Of a stretch of DNA of 64,000 bases, positions 39,231 to 47,504 are shown piece after piece (position 1 is the first letter of the stretch; each line of letters begins with the position of its first letter). Source of the DNA: Amycolatopsis sp. NBC_01488 (lineage in GTDB: Bacteria > Actinomycetota > Actinomycetes > Mycobacteriales > Pseudonocardiaceae); the NCBI RefSeq assembly GCF_036227105.1, contig NZ_CP109434.1, positions 7,412,501-7,476,500 on the forward strand, in the 5' to 3' direction. The notes under the pieces were generated by a model, which saw only the letters and a program-made list of their open reading frames with translations, was not told the origin of the DNA and searched no databases. A program made the position numbers and the translations under genes.

Positions 39231-40112
39231 GTGGATCTTCGCCAGCTGGAGTACTTCGTCGCCGTCGCCGAGGAGCGCAGTTTCTCGCGGGGCGCCCACC
39301 GGGCCCACGTCGTGCAGTCGGCGGTGTCGACGGCGGTGGCGAAGCTCGAGCGCGAGCTGGACATCCGCCTCCTCGACCGGGCCGCGTACCCGGTCACGCT
39401 GACGTCGGCCGGTGCCGCGTTCCTCGCCGAAGCCCGCGGCACCCTCGCCGCGGCCCGGCGCGCGAGAAACTCGGTCGCGCCCTTCCGCGAACAGCTCAGC
39501 GGTAGCGTCGACCTGGGGATCCTGATGTCCTCCGGGCCGCTCGACCTGCCGGCCTCACTGGGCCGGTTCCACGCCCGGTACCCGCTGGTGTCGGTGCGGT
39601 TGCGGCAGAGCGTCGCGGGCACCGCCGGCCACCTCGAGGCCGTCGCGGGCGGCGCGCTGGACCTCGCGCTGGTGGCGGCCACGACGCCGCCGGCGAGCGT
39701 CACCCTCCGCACGATCGCCCGTGAGCCACTGGTGCTGCTGTGCCGGCCGGAGCACCGGCTCGGCACCCGCGGCCAGGTGCAGGTGTCGGACCTGGCCGGC
39801 GAAACGGTCGTGCGGTTCGCCGCGGGCTGGGGCATCCGCCGTCAGGCCGACGAGGCCTTCGCCGCCGCGGGCATCAGCCCGGACACCCCGTACGAAGTGG
39901 CCGACTACGACACCGCGGCCGGGCTCGTCCGCAACCGGCTCGGCGTCGCGCTGCTGCCCGAGACGCCGGCCGCCCGCTACCCCGACCTCCGCGCCGTCCC
40001 CATCACTCCCGCGAGCACCTGGACGCTGGCGCTCGCGGCACCGGCGCGGTGGGTGATGTCCGCGGCCGCGACGGCGCTGGCCGACGATCTTCTCGAGGCA
40101 TGCCGCGCCTGA
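39231..40112 (+). CDS. LysR-family regulator of the adjacent catabolic operon (293 aa)
   Basis: N-terminal winged HTH (MDLRQLEYFVAVAEERSFSRG, then QSAVSTAVAKLERELDIRLLDR) and a C-terminal periplasmic-binding-like effector domain (SSGPLDLPASLGRF..., RNRLGVALLPE). GTG start with a -10 six bases upstream and no ribosome site, so leaderless. Divergent from the intradiol dioxygenase, the classic arrangement for LysR activators of aromatic catabolism (CatR/ClcR type), where a ring-cleavage product is the inducer. Confidence 0.93.
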   Translation: MDLRQLEYFVAVAEERSFSRGAHRAHVVQSAVSTAVAKLERELDIRLLDRAAYPVTLTSAGAAFLAEARGTLAAARRARNSVAPFREQLSGSVDLGILMSSGPLDLPASLGRFHARYPLVSVRLRQSVAGTAGHLEAVAGGALDLALVAATTPPASVTLRTIAREPLVLLCRPEHRLGTRGQVQVSDLAGETVVRFAAGWGIRRQADEAFAAAGISPDTPYEVADYDTAAGLVRNRLGVALLPETPAARYPDLRAVPITPASTWTLALAAPARWVMSAAATALADDLLEACRA

Positions 40113-40159
40113 CCGGGCGGCGGACCGGGCACTGCGGCCATAATTGCGAGCGTATGTAC

Positions 40160-40168
40160 GAAAATTTC
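40160..40168. promoter_or_regulatory. GAAANTTTC element in an AT-rich promoter region
   Basis: GAAAATTTC lies ~95 bp before the secreted glycosidase in the most AT-rich stretch of the window (about 40138-40200). A second overlapping dyad TTTCAGAAA follows. GAAANTTTC palindromes are known upstream of actinomycete xylanase-type genes and are bound by LacI/ROK-like repressors. The match is suggestive only. Confidence 0.45.
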
Positions 40169-40262
40169 AGAAATCAGTTCTACTATTGCTACTTCTTGGC
40201 GGCGAGCCTACAGTCCGTTCACCGGAAGACGTATTCGGGCAACGGTGCCGGGAGGAACTGGC

Positions 40263-41927
40263 ATGGCGATCTCGCGCAGGACGTTCATCGGCTCGGCCGC
40301 GGCCGCTTCGGCGTGGGGAGCGCTTTCCCTCGCCGGAGCACGATCCGCCGCGGCGGCGAGCCCGCCCGGGGACGTCGTCGGCAAGATCACCGTCGGGTAC
40401 CAGGGCTGGTTCGCCTGTGCCGGCGACGGCGCGCTGATCAACGGCTGGTGGCATTGGAGCCAGGACTGGAGCCGGACCCCGTCGCCGTCCAACAACGTCA
40501 TCAAGGCCTGGCCGGACATGCGCGAGTACACCCGCACGTACCCGACGGCCTACGGCAACCTCGGCAACGGGCAGCCTGCCACGCTCTTCTCGTCCTACGA
40601 CCAGCAGACCGTGGACACGCACTTCCTGTGGATGCAGCAGAACGGCTGCGACACCGCTGCGCTGCAGCGGTTCAACCCCAACAGCAGCGAAGGCCCCACC
40701 CGCGACGCGATGGCCGCCAAGGTCCGCAGCGCCGCCGAGTCGCACGCGCGGAAGTTCTACATCATGTACGACGCCACCGGCTGGGCGAACATGCAGTCCG
40801 AGATGAAGGCCGACTGGACGGCGAAGATGTCCGCCCACACCGCGTCGCCCGCCTACGCCCGCCAGAACGGCAAACCGGTCGTCTGCATCTGGGGGTTCGG
40901 CTACAACGACCCGAACCACCCCTGGGACGCCGGCACCTGCCTCGACGTCGTGAACTGGTTCAAGGGACAGGGTTGTTACGTCATCGGCGGCGTGCCGCGG
41001 GAATGGCGGACCAGCGACGGCGGGTCCCGGCCGGGCTTCGGGGACGTCTACCACGCCTTCAACATGATTTCGCCGTGGATGGTCGGGGCGATCAGCGACG
41101 CGGCGGGCTCGGATTGGATGTACCAGAACCTGACCGTGCCCGACCAGGCCGACTGCACCAGCCACGGCATCGACTACCAGCCGTGCGTGCTGCCCGGCGA
41201 CGTCTCCGGCCGGCAGCGCGCCCACGGCGACTTCATGTGGCGCCAGTTCTACAACATGGTCCGCGCCGGCGCCCAGGGCATCTACATCTCGATGTTCGAC
41301 GAGTACGGCGAAGGCAACCAGATCGCGAAGACCGCCGAAACCGCCGCGATGACCCCGGTCGGCTCCGGCCTGCTCGCGCTCGACGAAGACGGGACAGCGT
41401 GCTCGTCGGACTACTACCTGCGCCTGACCGCCGACGGCGGCCGCATGCTGAAGGGCCAGCTCCCGCTGACGGCGACCCGGCCGACGTCACCGACGCTGAC
41501 CACCGGCGGCTCGCTGGACCTGGCGCGCGGCCGCGGCACCTCCGAAAGCAGCCACACGCAGAACTACGGCGCGGGCAACGCCGTCGACGGAAACCCCGAC
41601 AGCTATTGGGAAAGCGCGAACAACGCGTTCCCCCAGTGGCTCCAGGTCGACCTTGGTGCGGCGACCGCGGTGACGCGGGTGGTGGTCGCCGTCCCGCCGT
41701 CGAGCGCGTGGGCGACGCGGACGCAGACCATGAGCCTGTCGGGCTCGTCGGACGGCGCCACCTTCGCGACGCTCGTCCCCGCGACCGGCTACGTGTTCGA
41801 CCCGGCGCGAGGCAACAGCGTCACCATCACCGTGCCGGCCGGCAGCCGTCGCTTCCTGCGCCTGACGTGCACGGGCAACACCGGCTGGCCGGCCGGCCAG
41901 GTCGCCCGGTTCGAGGCCTACAGCTGA
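40263..41927 (+). CDS. Tat-secreted glycoside hydrolase (GH71/GH99-like) with F5/8-type C-terminal domain (554 aa)
   Basis: Twin-arginine signal AISRRTFIGSAAAAS at the N-terminus. The catalytic region (about residues 35-410) has GYQGWFACAGDG, HARKFYIMYDATGW, CIWGFGYNDPNHPWD, YHAFNMISPWMVG and GIYISMFDEYGEGNQ, resembling endo-alpha-mannosidase/alpha-1,3-glucanase-like families often annotated as xylosidase/arabinosidase. The last ~135 residues are a discoidin/CBM32-like sugar-binding domain (NAVDGNPDSYWES, QWLQVDLG). ATG 40263 has GGAGGAA. It is monocistronic, behind an AT-rich promoter with a GAAANTTTC element, so probably induced by a sugar. Confidence 0.82.
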   Translation: MAISRRTFIGSAAAASAWGALSLAGARSAAAASPPGDVVGKITVGYQGWFACAGDGALINGWWHWSQDWSRTPSPSNNVIKAWPDMREYTRTYPTAYGNLGNGQPATLFSSYDQQTVDTHFLWMQQNGCDTAALQRFNPNSSEGPTRDAMAAKVRSAAESHARKFYIMYDATGWANMQSEMKADWTAKMSAHTASPAYARQNGKPVVCIWGFGYNDPNHPWDAGTCLDVVNWFKGQGCYVIGGVPREWRTSDGGSRPGFGDVYHAFNMISPWMVGAISDAAGSDWMYQNLTVPDQADCTSHGIDYQPCVLPGDVSGRQRAHGDFMWRQFYNMVRAGAQGIYISMFDEYGEGNQIAKTAETAAMTPVGSGLLALDEDGTACSSDYYLRLTADGGRMLKGQLPLTATRPTSPTLTTGGSLDLARGRGTSESSHTQNYGAGNAVDGNPDSYWESANNAFPQWLQVDLGAATAVTRVVVAVPPSSAWATRTQTMSLSGSSDGATFATLVPATGYVFDPARGNSVTITVPAGSRRFLRLTCTGNTGWPAGQVARFEAYS

Positions 41928-41935
41928 CCACCGCG

Positions 41936-42152
41936 GCGCAGGAGCCCGACATCGGGAAGCGGCGGGCGTACGAGCTGGCCGAGCACGACCGGAAGCTGGT
42001 GGCAGCGGATCCCTGAACACGCCGCTGAACGCGAGCAGGCGGCACAGAACGCTCTTCCGGACCTGCCGCGCGCTCCCTGGAGCGCGCACGACGCCGGCAT
42101 CGACGAGCAGCTCGCGGACCCACGCTCGTGGATCCCGGCCGTCGTCGCTTGA
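41936..42152 (+). pseudogene. Frameshifted gene remnant of unknown function
   Basis: Directly after the glycosidase a frame reads EPDIGKRRAYELAEHDRKL...AADP and then stops at 42014. Removing one C from the CCC at 42011-42013 restores reading into EHAAEREQAAQNALPDL and on to DEQLADPRSWIPAVVA with TGA at 42150-42152. The joined sequence is clearly protein-like, charged and helical, but has no start codon and no family I can name. It looks like the 3' end of a gene left after a deletion. Confidence 0.55.
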
Positions 42153-42171
42153 CTGACCGACTGACTGACTG

Positions 42172-42226
42172 CGGTCAGTTCCGGATCAAGTCGGCCGACC
42201 CGGGACGCCTGGCCGGGAACTGACCG
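42172..42226. terminator. Inverted repeat between convergent units
   Basis: CGGTCAGTTCCGG at 42172-42184 pairs with CCGGGAACTGACCG at 42213-42226 (one bulge) around a 28-nt loop. It lies 8 bp before the stop of the epoxide hydrolase gene and could terminate both strands. Confidence 0.5.
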
Positions 42227-42233
42227 GGAACTG

Positions 42234-43361
42234 TCACGTACGGCGTTCGCGGTAGGGGCGGAAGAAGTCCCTCAGCTCCTGGGCGTAGAGCTCCGGTTCC
42301 TCGAACGCCGCGAAGTGCCCGCCGCGGGCCGGCTCGGTCACGCGGACCGTGTTCGCCGTGCGGTCGAGCCAGGACCTCGGCGGGCGGACGATGTCGCCCG
42401 GGAACAGCGTGAAGCCCGACGGCACCTCAACCCGGCGGGCCAGCTGCGCCGGCGGGATCGCCGCGTTCGCGCGGTACATCCGCATCGACGAGCCGATCGT
42501 CTCCGTCAGCCAGTAGAGCGTGATGTTGGTGAGGATCTCGTCGCTCGTGAAGGGGAAGCCGTCGCTCCACGAGCGGAGCTTCTCCACGATCCACGCCGCC
42601 AGCCCGGCCGGCGAGTCGTTCAGCGCGGCCGCCGCCGTCTGGGGTTTCGTGCGGTGCATCGCCGCGTACGCACCTTCGGACGCGCCCCAGGCCGTCACCG
42701 TCGCCATCCAGTCGCGCTCCTCCGGCGTCAGGTCCGCGGGGTCGCCGGTGAAGAGCGGGACGCCCGCGTCGGTGCGGTGGACCGCCACCACCCGGTCGGG
42801 GTGGTCGAGCGCGAGGTAGCGGCTGACGTGGCTGCCGATGTCCCCGCCCGCCGCGCCGAACCGCGGGTAGCCGAGCGTGTCCATCAGCTCGGCCCACAGG
42901 CCGGCGACGGCGATGGAGTTCACCGGCGTCGCGGGGCGCGAGGAGTAGCCGTAGCCGGGCATGTCCGGGACGATCACGTCGAAGGCGTCGGCCGGGTCGG
43001 CGCCGTGCGCGCCGGGGTCGGTCAGCAGCGGGATCACCTTGGTGTAGCGCCAGAACGAGTCCGGCCAGCCGTGGCTGAGCACCAGCGGCAGCGCCGGGCC
43101 GGCCGCCCGGACGTGCGCGTAGTGGATGTCGTGGCCGCCCAGCGAAACGCGGAACCGCGGGATGGCGTTCAGCTCGGCTTCGCGGGCGGGCCAGTCGAAG
43201 CCGTCCGCCCAGTACGCGACGAGCTCGCGCAGGTAGGCGACGTCGGTGCCGGCCGACCACCCGGCGTCCTCGGGCCCGTCCGGCCAGCGGGTGGCGCGCA
43301 GCCGGGTGCGGAGGTCGCCCAGGACGGCGGGGTCGGTGCGCGGGGCGAAGGGCTCAGGCAT
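42234..43361 (-). CDS. Epoxide hydrolase, EHN-domain alpha/beta hydrolase (375 aa)
   Basis: Microsomal-type epoxide hydrolase layout. The N-terminal EHN domain (LRTRLRATRWPDGPEDAGW) is followed by an alpha/beta hydrolase fold with HGWPDSFWRY (oxyanion), nucleophile Asp in GGDIGSHVSRYLALDHPDRV and catalytic His in GGHFAAFEEPE. Ring-opening Tyr is likely in ITLYWLTETIGSS. Normal length, no signal peptide. ATG 43361 lies 9 nt after the upstream gene, so the two form an operon. Substrate unknown. Confidence 0.9.
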   Translation of the reverse strand: MPEPFAPRTDPAVLGDLRTRLRATRWPDGPEDAGWSAGTDVAYLRELVAYWADGFDWPAREAELNAIPRFRVSLGGHDIHYAHVRAAGPALPLVLSHGWPDSFWRYTKVIPLLTDPGAHGADPADAFDVIVPDMPGYGYSSRPATPVNSIAVAGLWAELMDTLGYPRFGAAGGDIGSHVSRYLALDHPDRVVAVHRTDAGVPLFTGDPADLTPEERDWMATVTAWGASEGAYAAMHRTKPQTAAAALNDSPAGLAAWIVEKLRSWSDGFPFTSDEILTNITLYWLTETIGSSMRMYRANAAIPPAQLARRVEVPSGFTLFPGDIVRPPRSWLDRTANTVRVTEPARGGHFAAFEEPELYAQELRDFFRPYRERRT

Positions 43362-43370
43362 GCCCCGAGC

Positions 43371-43862
43371 CTAGGAGGCGAGCAACGCGATGACCGCAGC
43401 CGACTTCGGCGCGTCGAGGAACCGCAGGCCCATGAAGTTGTCGCCGGCGGTGAAGCCGGGCAGCGCCCAGATCGCTTCGTACGGCAGCCCGACGCGCCGG
43501 TACCGCCGCAGGCTGTAGACGTTGCTGAACAAGCACTTCCCCGGATCCGGGTTCCACAGCCGGCGCGCGAACTCCGGGTTGCGGAAGCCGTGCCCGACTT
43601 CGGCGGTGGCCTGGACGTGCTTGCCGCCGGTGAACAGCACGACGTCCCCGGTGGTGACGGTGTCCATCCGGCGGTCGTACTTGTCCTTGGCACCCCAGAA
43701 CCGCGCCCGGCCGTCGGCGTGCAGCGCGTTCAGGCGGGCGAGGTCGGCCGGGTCGAGCAGCTCGGCGAGGGCACGGAAGTCGACGGTCTGCTCGAGCGAC
43801 TCCGCCCCGTACCGGCGGGCGTCGGCGGTGCCGTAGGAGGGTTGGATGAACACCTGGGCCAC
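43371..43862 (-). CDS. Conserved hypothetical, possibly PUA/EVE-like fold (163 aa)
   Basis: Small soluble protein. The central TTGDVVLFTGGKHVQATAEVG (in two beta strands) followed by CLFSNVYSLRRYRRVGLPYEAIWAL has the pattern of PUA/EVE/ASCH-like domains (G-D-x-V...F.G, then strand pairs), which bind RNA or modified bases, but this is only structural intuition. GTG start at 43862. It forms a two-gene operon with the epoxide hydrolase (9-nt gap), an association that does not suggest a role. No catalytic motif. Confidence 0.6.
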   Translation of the reverse strand: MAQVFIQPSYGTADARRYGAESLEQTVDFRALAELLDPADLARLNALHADGRARFWGAKDKYDRRMDTVTTGDVVLFTGGKHVQATAEVGHGFRNPEFARRLWNPDPGKCLFSNVYSLRRYRRVGLPYEAIWALPGFTAGDNFMGLRFLDAPKSAAVIALLAS

Positions 43863-43909
43863 GGCCGCACGCTACCGGGTGCTCGTGCACGCCGTGACTG
43901 CCACCGAGC

Positions 43910-45325
43910 TCAGCCGCCGTGGGTGGTGTCGCTGTGGTAGGTCGTGTACGTGTACGGGTTGTCCAGGATCTTCGTCTCCGGGATGTCCGGGTTCATCCCC
44001 TTCGCCCACGCCTCCTCCCCCAGCTGCGCGCGCAGGTACTCGACCGTCGACTCCACTTCGCGACGGACCGCCGGGAGGTCCACGTCCACCAGGCGGCCGT
44101 CGCGTTTCACGACGCGGCCGCCGACCAGGACCGTGTGGACGTCGCCGCGCTGGGCCTGGAACGCCACGTGGCCGTACGGGTTGAGCAGCGGGAACGACAC
44201 CGGCGAGTGGTCGTTCTTCAGCAGCACCACGTCGGCCTTCTTGCCGACCTCGAGGCTGCCGATGTCCGAGCGTCCCAGCGCGGCCGCGCCGCCGCGGGTG
44301 GCCCACTCGACCACCTGCTCCGCGCGCAGCGCCGCGTGCGTCACCGTCTCGCCCTTCGCCTGCGCCTCCAGGTGTTCGCGCGACCGGTCCGCGCCCAGCG
44401 TCGTGCGCATCGCGGAGAACAGGTCGCCGCTCCACCAGACCGACGTGTCCATCGACAGCGACACCGGGATCCCGTACTGGCGCAGCGCCCAGGTGGACGG
44501 GTAGCCCTGGCCCGCGCTCTGCTCGCTTTCCGTCGACACCGACGCCGAGCCGCCGGTCGCCGCGATCCGGTGGTAGGAGTCCGCCGACAGCGACGCGCTG
44601 TGGACGTAGATCGTCTCCGGGGTCATGAAGCCGTGCTCGTGCATCAGCCGGATGCCGTCGTCGCCGGTCGCGCCCCAAACACCCGCGTGGGTGGTCACCG
44701 GCACGCCCAGCTCGCGCGCCACCTCGAACGCCGGCTTCTCCGGGAACGCCGGGTCGCCGGTGACGTCGAAGGCGAGCTGGAAGCCGAGGTCGCCGCCCGT
44801 GCGACGCGTGACGAAGTCGCGGAACTCGGGGGTGCCGGTCCAGTTCGCCGGGGCGTCCTGGATGTTGCCGTAGGCGAGGACGAACCGGCCGGGGACGGCT
44901 TCGAGCGCGTCGGCCGCCGCGTCGGCGTGCTGGGTGGTCTGCAGGCCGTGGGACCAGTCCACGGTGGTCGTGACGCCCGCTTCGAGCGCTTCCCACGCGC
45001 CGAGGACGTTGCCCGCGTGGATGTCCTCGGGGCGGAACACCTTGCCCCATTCGAGGTAGTACCAGACGAAGTACTGCGTGAGCGTCCAGTCGGCGCCGTA
45101 GCCGCGCATGGCGGTCTGCCACAGGTGCCGGTGGGTGTCGATCATGCCCGGCAGGACGATGCCGCCGGTGGCGTCGATCTCCTCGGTGCCCGCCGGGACG
45201 TCGAGAGCCGGCCCGATGGCGGCGATCTCGCCGCCGGTGACCAGGACGTCTTCGCCGGGCAGCACCCGGTGGGCGCCGTCGACGGTCAGCACCGTGCCGC
45301 CTCGCAGGACGATCGATCCGGACAT
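43910..45325 (-). CDS. ATZ/TRZ-like amidohydrolase (471 aa)
   Basis: Second enzyme of the HRHLW subgroup. Metal ligands in LPGMIDTHRHLWQTAM, TTHAGVWGATGD and YVHSASLSADS, catalytic Asp in SLSMDTSVWW. C-terminal IGSLEVGKKADVVLLKND and TVLVGGRVVKRDGRL, then a ~40-residue extension absent from the 34893 paralogue. Cytoplasmic. ATG 45325 is divergent from the IclR gene at 45466, which probably regulates both it and the plus-strand cluster. Likely hydrolytic deamination or dechlorination upstream of ring cleavage. Substrate unknown. Confidence 0.88.
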   Translation of the reverse strand: MSGSIVLRGGTVLTVDGAHRVLPGEDVLVTGGEIAAIGPALDVPAGTEEIDATGGIVLPGMIDTHRHLWQTAMRGYGADWTLTQYFVWYYLEWGKVFRPEDIHAGNVLGAWEALEAGVTTTVDWSHGLQTTQHADAAADALEAVPGRFVLAYGNIQDAPANWTGTPEFRDFVTRRTGGDLGFQLAFDVTGDPAFPEKPAFEVARELGVPVTTHAGVWGATGDDGIRLMHEHGFMTPETIYVHSASLSADSYHRIAATGGSASVSTESEQSAGQGYPSTWALRQYGIPVSLSMDTSVWWSGDLFSAMRTTLGADRSREHLEAQAKGETVTHAALRAEQVVEWATRGGAAALGRSDIGSLEVGKKADVVLLKNDHSPVSFPLLNPYGHVAFQAQRGDVHTVLVGGRVVKRDGRLVDVDLPAVRREVESTVEYLRAQLGEEAWAKGMNPDIPETKILDNPYTYTTYHSDTTHGG

Positions 45326-45349
45326 CGCTGCCTCCGCTTGCGTACACTC

Positions 45350-45364
45350 GTCCGCTGTACGGAC
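45350..45364. promoter_or_regulatory. Palindromic operator between amidohydrolase and IclR genes
   Basis: GTCCG-CTGTA-CGGAC, a perfect 5-5-5 dyad, 25 bp before the amidohydrolase ATG and ~100 bp before the IclR gene. GTAC repeats flank it. Size and placement fit an IclR-family site. Confidence 0.6.
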
Positions 45365-45465
45365 ACTGGTGGGGTGCAGTCACCTTTGCCCAGTGCTGCG
45401 CCGGTGTCAATGCCCGTCGATCGCCGCCGTTACGCTGCGGGCAGGACTGCAGAGGGAGGTCGTGC

Positions 45466-46275
45466 ATGCCACGCGAGGGAACGGGTCCCGACTTCATCGA
45501 AGCGCTGGCGCGCGGGCTCGAGGTGATCACGGCGTTCGGCCCGCACCGGCCGGAGCTGACGCTGGCCGAGGTGGCGACCGCCGCCGGCCTGGCCCGCCCG
45601 ACCGCGCGCCGGATCCTGCTCACCCTGGAGGAGCTCGGCTACGTCCGCGCCGGCGGCCGCGGCTACGCCTTGACCCCGCGCGTGCTCGACCTCGGCGTCG
45701 CCTACGTGCGGTCGATGGGCCTGTGGGACGTCGCCCGCCCGCACCTGGAACGCCTGGTCGCGCGCACGAACGAGTCGTGCTCGATCGCCCAGCTCGACGG
45801 TTCCGACATCGTCTACGTCGCCCGGGTCGCGGTGCCGAAGATCGTCGCGCTGGCCGTCCAGATCGGCACCCGGTTCCCCGCGCTGCCGACGTCGCTGGGC
45901 AAGGTCCAGCTCGCCGCACTGGCCCCCGGCGAGCTGGAGGCGGTGCTGGCCCAGCCGACCCGCTCCGGGCTGGTCCCGCGCTGGCAGCCGGACCGGGCCG
46001 AGCGCGACGCCGAGCTGCGCGAGGTCCGTGCCCGCGGCTGGGCGCTCACCGACGAGCAGCTCGCGCTGGGCATCCGTTCGGTGGCCGCGCCGCTGCGCGA
46101 CGGCTCGGGCCGGGTGATCGCCGGGGTCAACGTCAACTGCCACGCCGCCGAGACGTCCGTGGAGCGGCTCGTCGAGCACCACCTGCCGCTGCTGCTGCAG
46201 ACCGCCGGGGACATCAGCGCCGACTTCGCGCGGCTGGACGACGTCCCGCACGTGACCGTGCCCGCCGTGTCTTGA
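45466..46275 (+). CDS. IclR-family regulator, PcaR/PobR-like (269 aa)
   Basis: N-terminal winged HTH (LTLAEVATAAGLARPTARRILLTLEEL) and a C-terminal IclR effector domain (SIAQLDGSDIVYVARV, LGIRSVAAPLRDGSGRVIAGVNV). The starting GPDFIEALARGLEVI is the pattern of the beta-ketoadipate-pathway subgroup (PcaR, PobR, CatR of actinomycetes). GGGAGG precedes ATG 45466. Divergent from the amidohydrolase and upstream of the CoA-transferase/lyase/dioxygenase genes in the same direction, so it is the obvious pathway regulator, induced by an aromatic acid or ring-cleavage product. Confidence 0.93.
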   Translation: MPREGTGPDFIEALARGLEVITAFGPHRPELTLAEVATAAGLARPTARRILLTLEELGYVRAGGRGYALTPRVLDLGVAYVRSMGLWDVARPHLERLVARTNESCSIAQLDGSDIVYVARVAVPKIVALAVQIGTRFPALPTSLGKVQLAALAPGELEAVLAQPTRSGLVPRWQPDRAERDAELREVRARGWALTDEQLALGIRSVAAPLRDGSGRVIAGVNVNCHAAETSVERLVEHHLPLLLQTAGDISADFARLDDVPHVTVPAVS

Positions 46276-46343
46276 CCACCACCGCGCCGGCGAGGGAGAC
46301 TGCGGACATGAGTCCGTCAGACGGACAGGATGTGAGGAGCCGG

Positions 46344-47504
46344 GTGGAACACAGCGCAGTCGGCCCGTTGTCCGGGCTGCTGGTCGCGGACTTCTCCCGG
46401 GTGCTCGCCGGCCCCTACGCGACGATGCTGCTCGCGGACATGGGCGCCGAGGTCGTCAAGGTCGAGGGGCCGCAGGGCGACGAGACGCGCACGTGGATGC
46501 CGCCGGTGCGCGGTGACGTCTCGACGTACTACCTGGGCGTGAACCGCGGGAAGCGCTCGATCGCGCTGGACCTGCGCGAGGAGGCCGACGCCGCCGTCGC
46601 CCGCGAGCTGGCGGCCCGCGCGGACGTGGTGATCGAGAACTTCAAGCCCGGCGGCCTGGCCAAGTACGGCCTGGGCTTCGACGCTGTCCGAGCCGCGAAC
46701 CCCGGGGTCGTCTACGCCTCCATCAGCGGCTTCGGCTCGGGCGAGGGCCGGCACGTGCCCGGCTACGACCTGATGGTGCAGGCGATCTCGGGCCTGATGA
46801 GCCTGACCGGCGACCCGGACGGCCCGCCGTACCGGGCCGGGATCTCGGTGTTCGACGTGATGGCCGGCAACCACGCGGTGATCGGCATCCTCGCCGCGCT
46901 GCGCCACCGCGACGCGACCGGCGAGGGCCAGCACGTCGAGGTCAACCTGCTGTCCTCGGCGCTGACCGGGCTGGTCAACCACAGCTCGGCCTACGCCGCG
47001 GGCGGGGTGGTGCCCTACCGGATGGGCAACGCCCACCCGAGCGTCTTCCCCTACGAGCCGCTGCCCACCGCCGATGCCGACCTGATCGTCGCCGCGGCCA
47101 ACGACGGGCAGTTCCGCCGGCTGTGCGAGGTCCTGGACCTGCCCGGCGTCCCCGACGACCCGCGGTTCGCCCGCAACGCCGACCGTACGAAGAACCGCGA
47201 CCAGCTGCGGCCGATCCTCGTCGAGCGGCTGGCGAAGAAGTCCGCGGTGGACTGGTTCGACGCGCTGACCGAGGTCGGTGTCCCGTGTGGACCGATCAAC
47301 ACCATCGACGGCGGCTTCGCGATGGCCGAACGCTTCGGGCTCGACCCGGTCGTCGAAGTCGGCGACGGCGAGCGCGCCGTGCCCACGACGCGGCACCCGA
47401 TCCGGTTCTCCGCGACCCCCGCCGCCTACCGGCTGCCGCCGCCGGAACTCGACGAGCACGGCGCCGAACTCCGCGCCTGGCTCACGGAGGCCCGGAATGA
47501 CTGA
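46344..47504 (+). CDS. Class III (CaiB/BaiF) CoA-transferase (386 aa)
   Basis: Family III CoA-transferase: LSGLLVADFSRVLAGPYATM, LADMGAEVVKVEGPQGDETR with the expected catalytic Asp, then RSIALDLR, VVIENFKPGGLAKYGLG and GVPCGPINTI. GTG 46344 with GAGGAG is preferred because it gives the usual short N-terminus. ATG 46308 (GGGAG) is an alternative. It transfers CoA from a donor such as succinyl-CoA to a carboxylic acid. It overlaps the citryl-CoA-lyase-like gene by 8 bp, so its product is probably that enzyme's substrate. Confidence 0.9.
   Translation: MEHSAVGPLSGLLVADFSRVLAGPYATMLLADMGAEVVKVEGPQGDETRTWMPPVRGDVSTYYLGVNRGKRSIALDLREEADAAVARELAARADVVIENFKPGGLAKYGLGFDAVRAANPGVVYASISGFGSGEGRHVPGYDLMVQAISGLMSLTGDPDGPPYRAGISVFDVMAGNHAVIGILAALRHRDATGEGQHVEVNLLSSALTGLVNHSSAYAAGGVVPYRMGNAHPSVFPYEPLPTADADLIVAAANDGQFRRLCEVLDLPGVPDDPRFARNADRTKNRDQLRPILVERLAKKSAVDWFDALTEVGVPCGPINTIDGGFAMAERFGLDPVVEVGDGERAVPTTRHPIRFSATPAAYRLPPPELDEHGAELRAWLTEARND

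Noticed and set aside
40153..40262. Short plus-strand peptide starting at the ATG near 40154 in the AT-rich stretch
   Set aside because: No ribosome site. The translation is aromatic-rich and unlike a real protein, and the stretch has promoter features.
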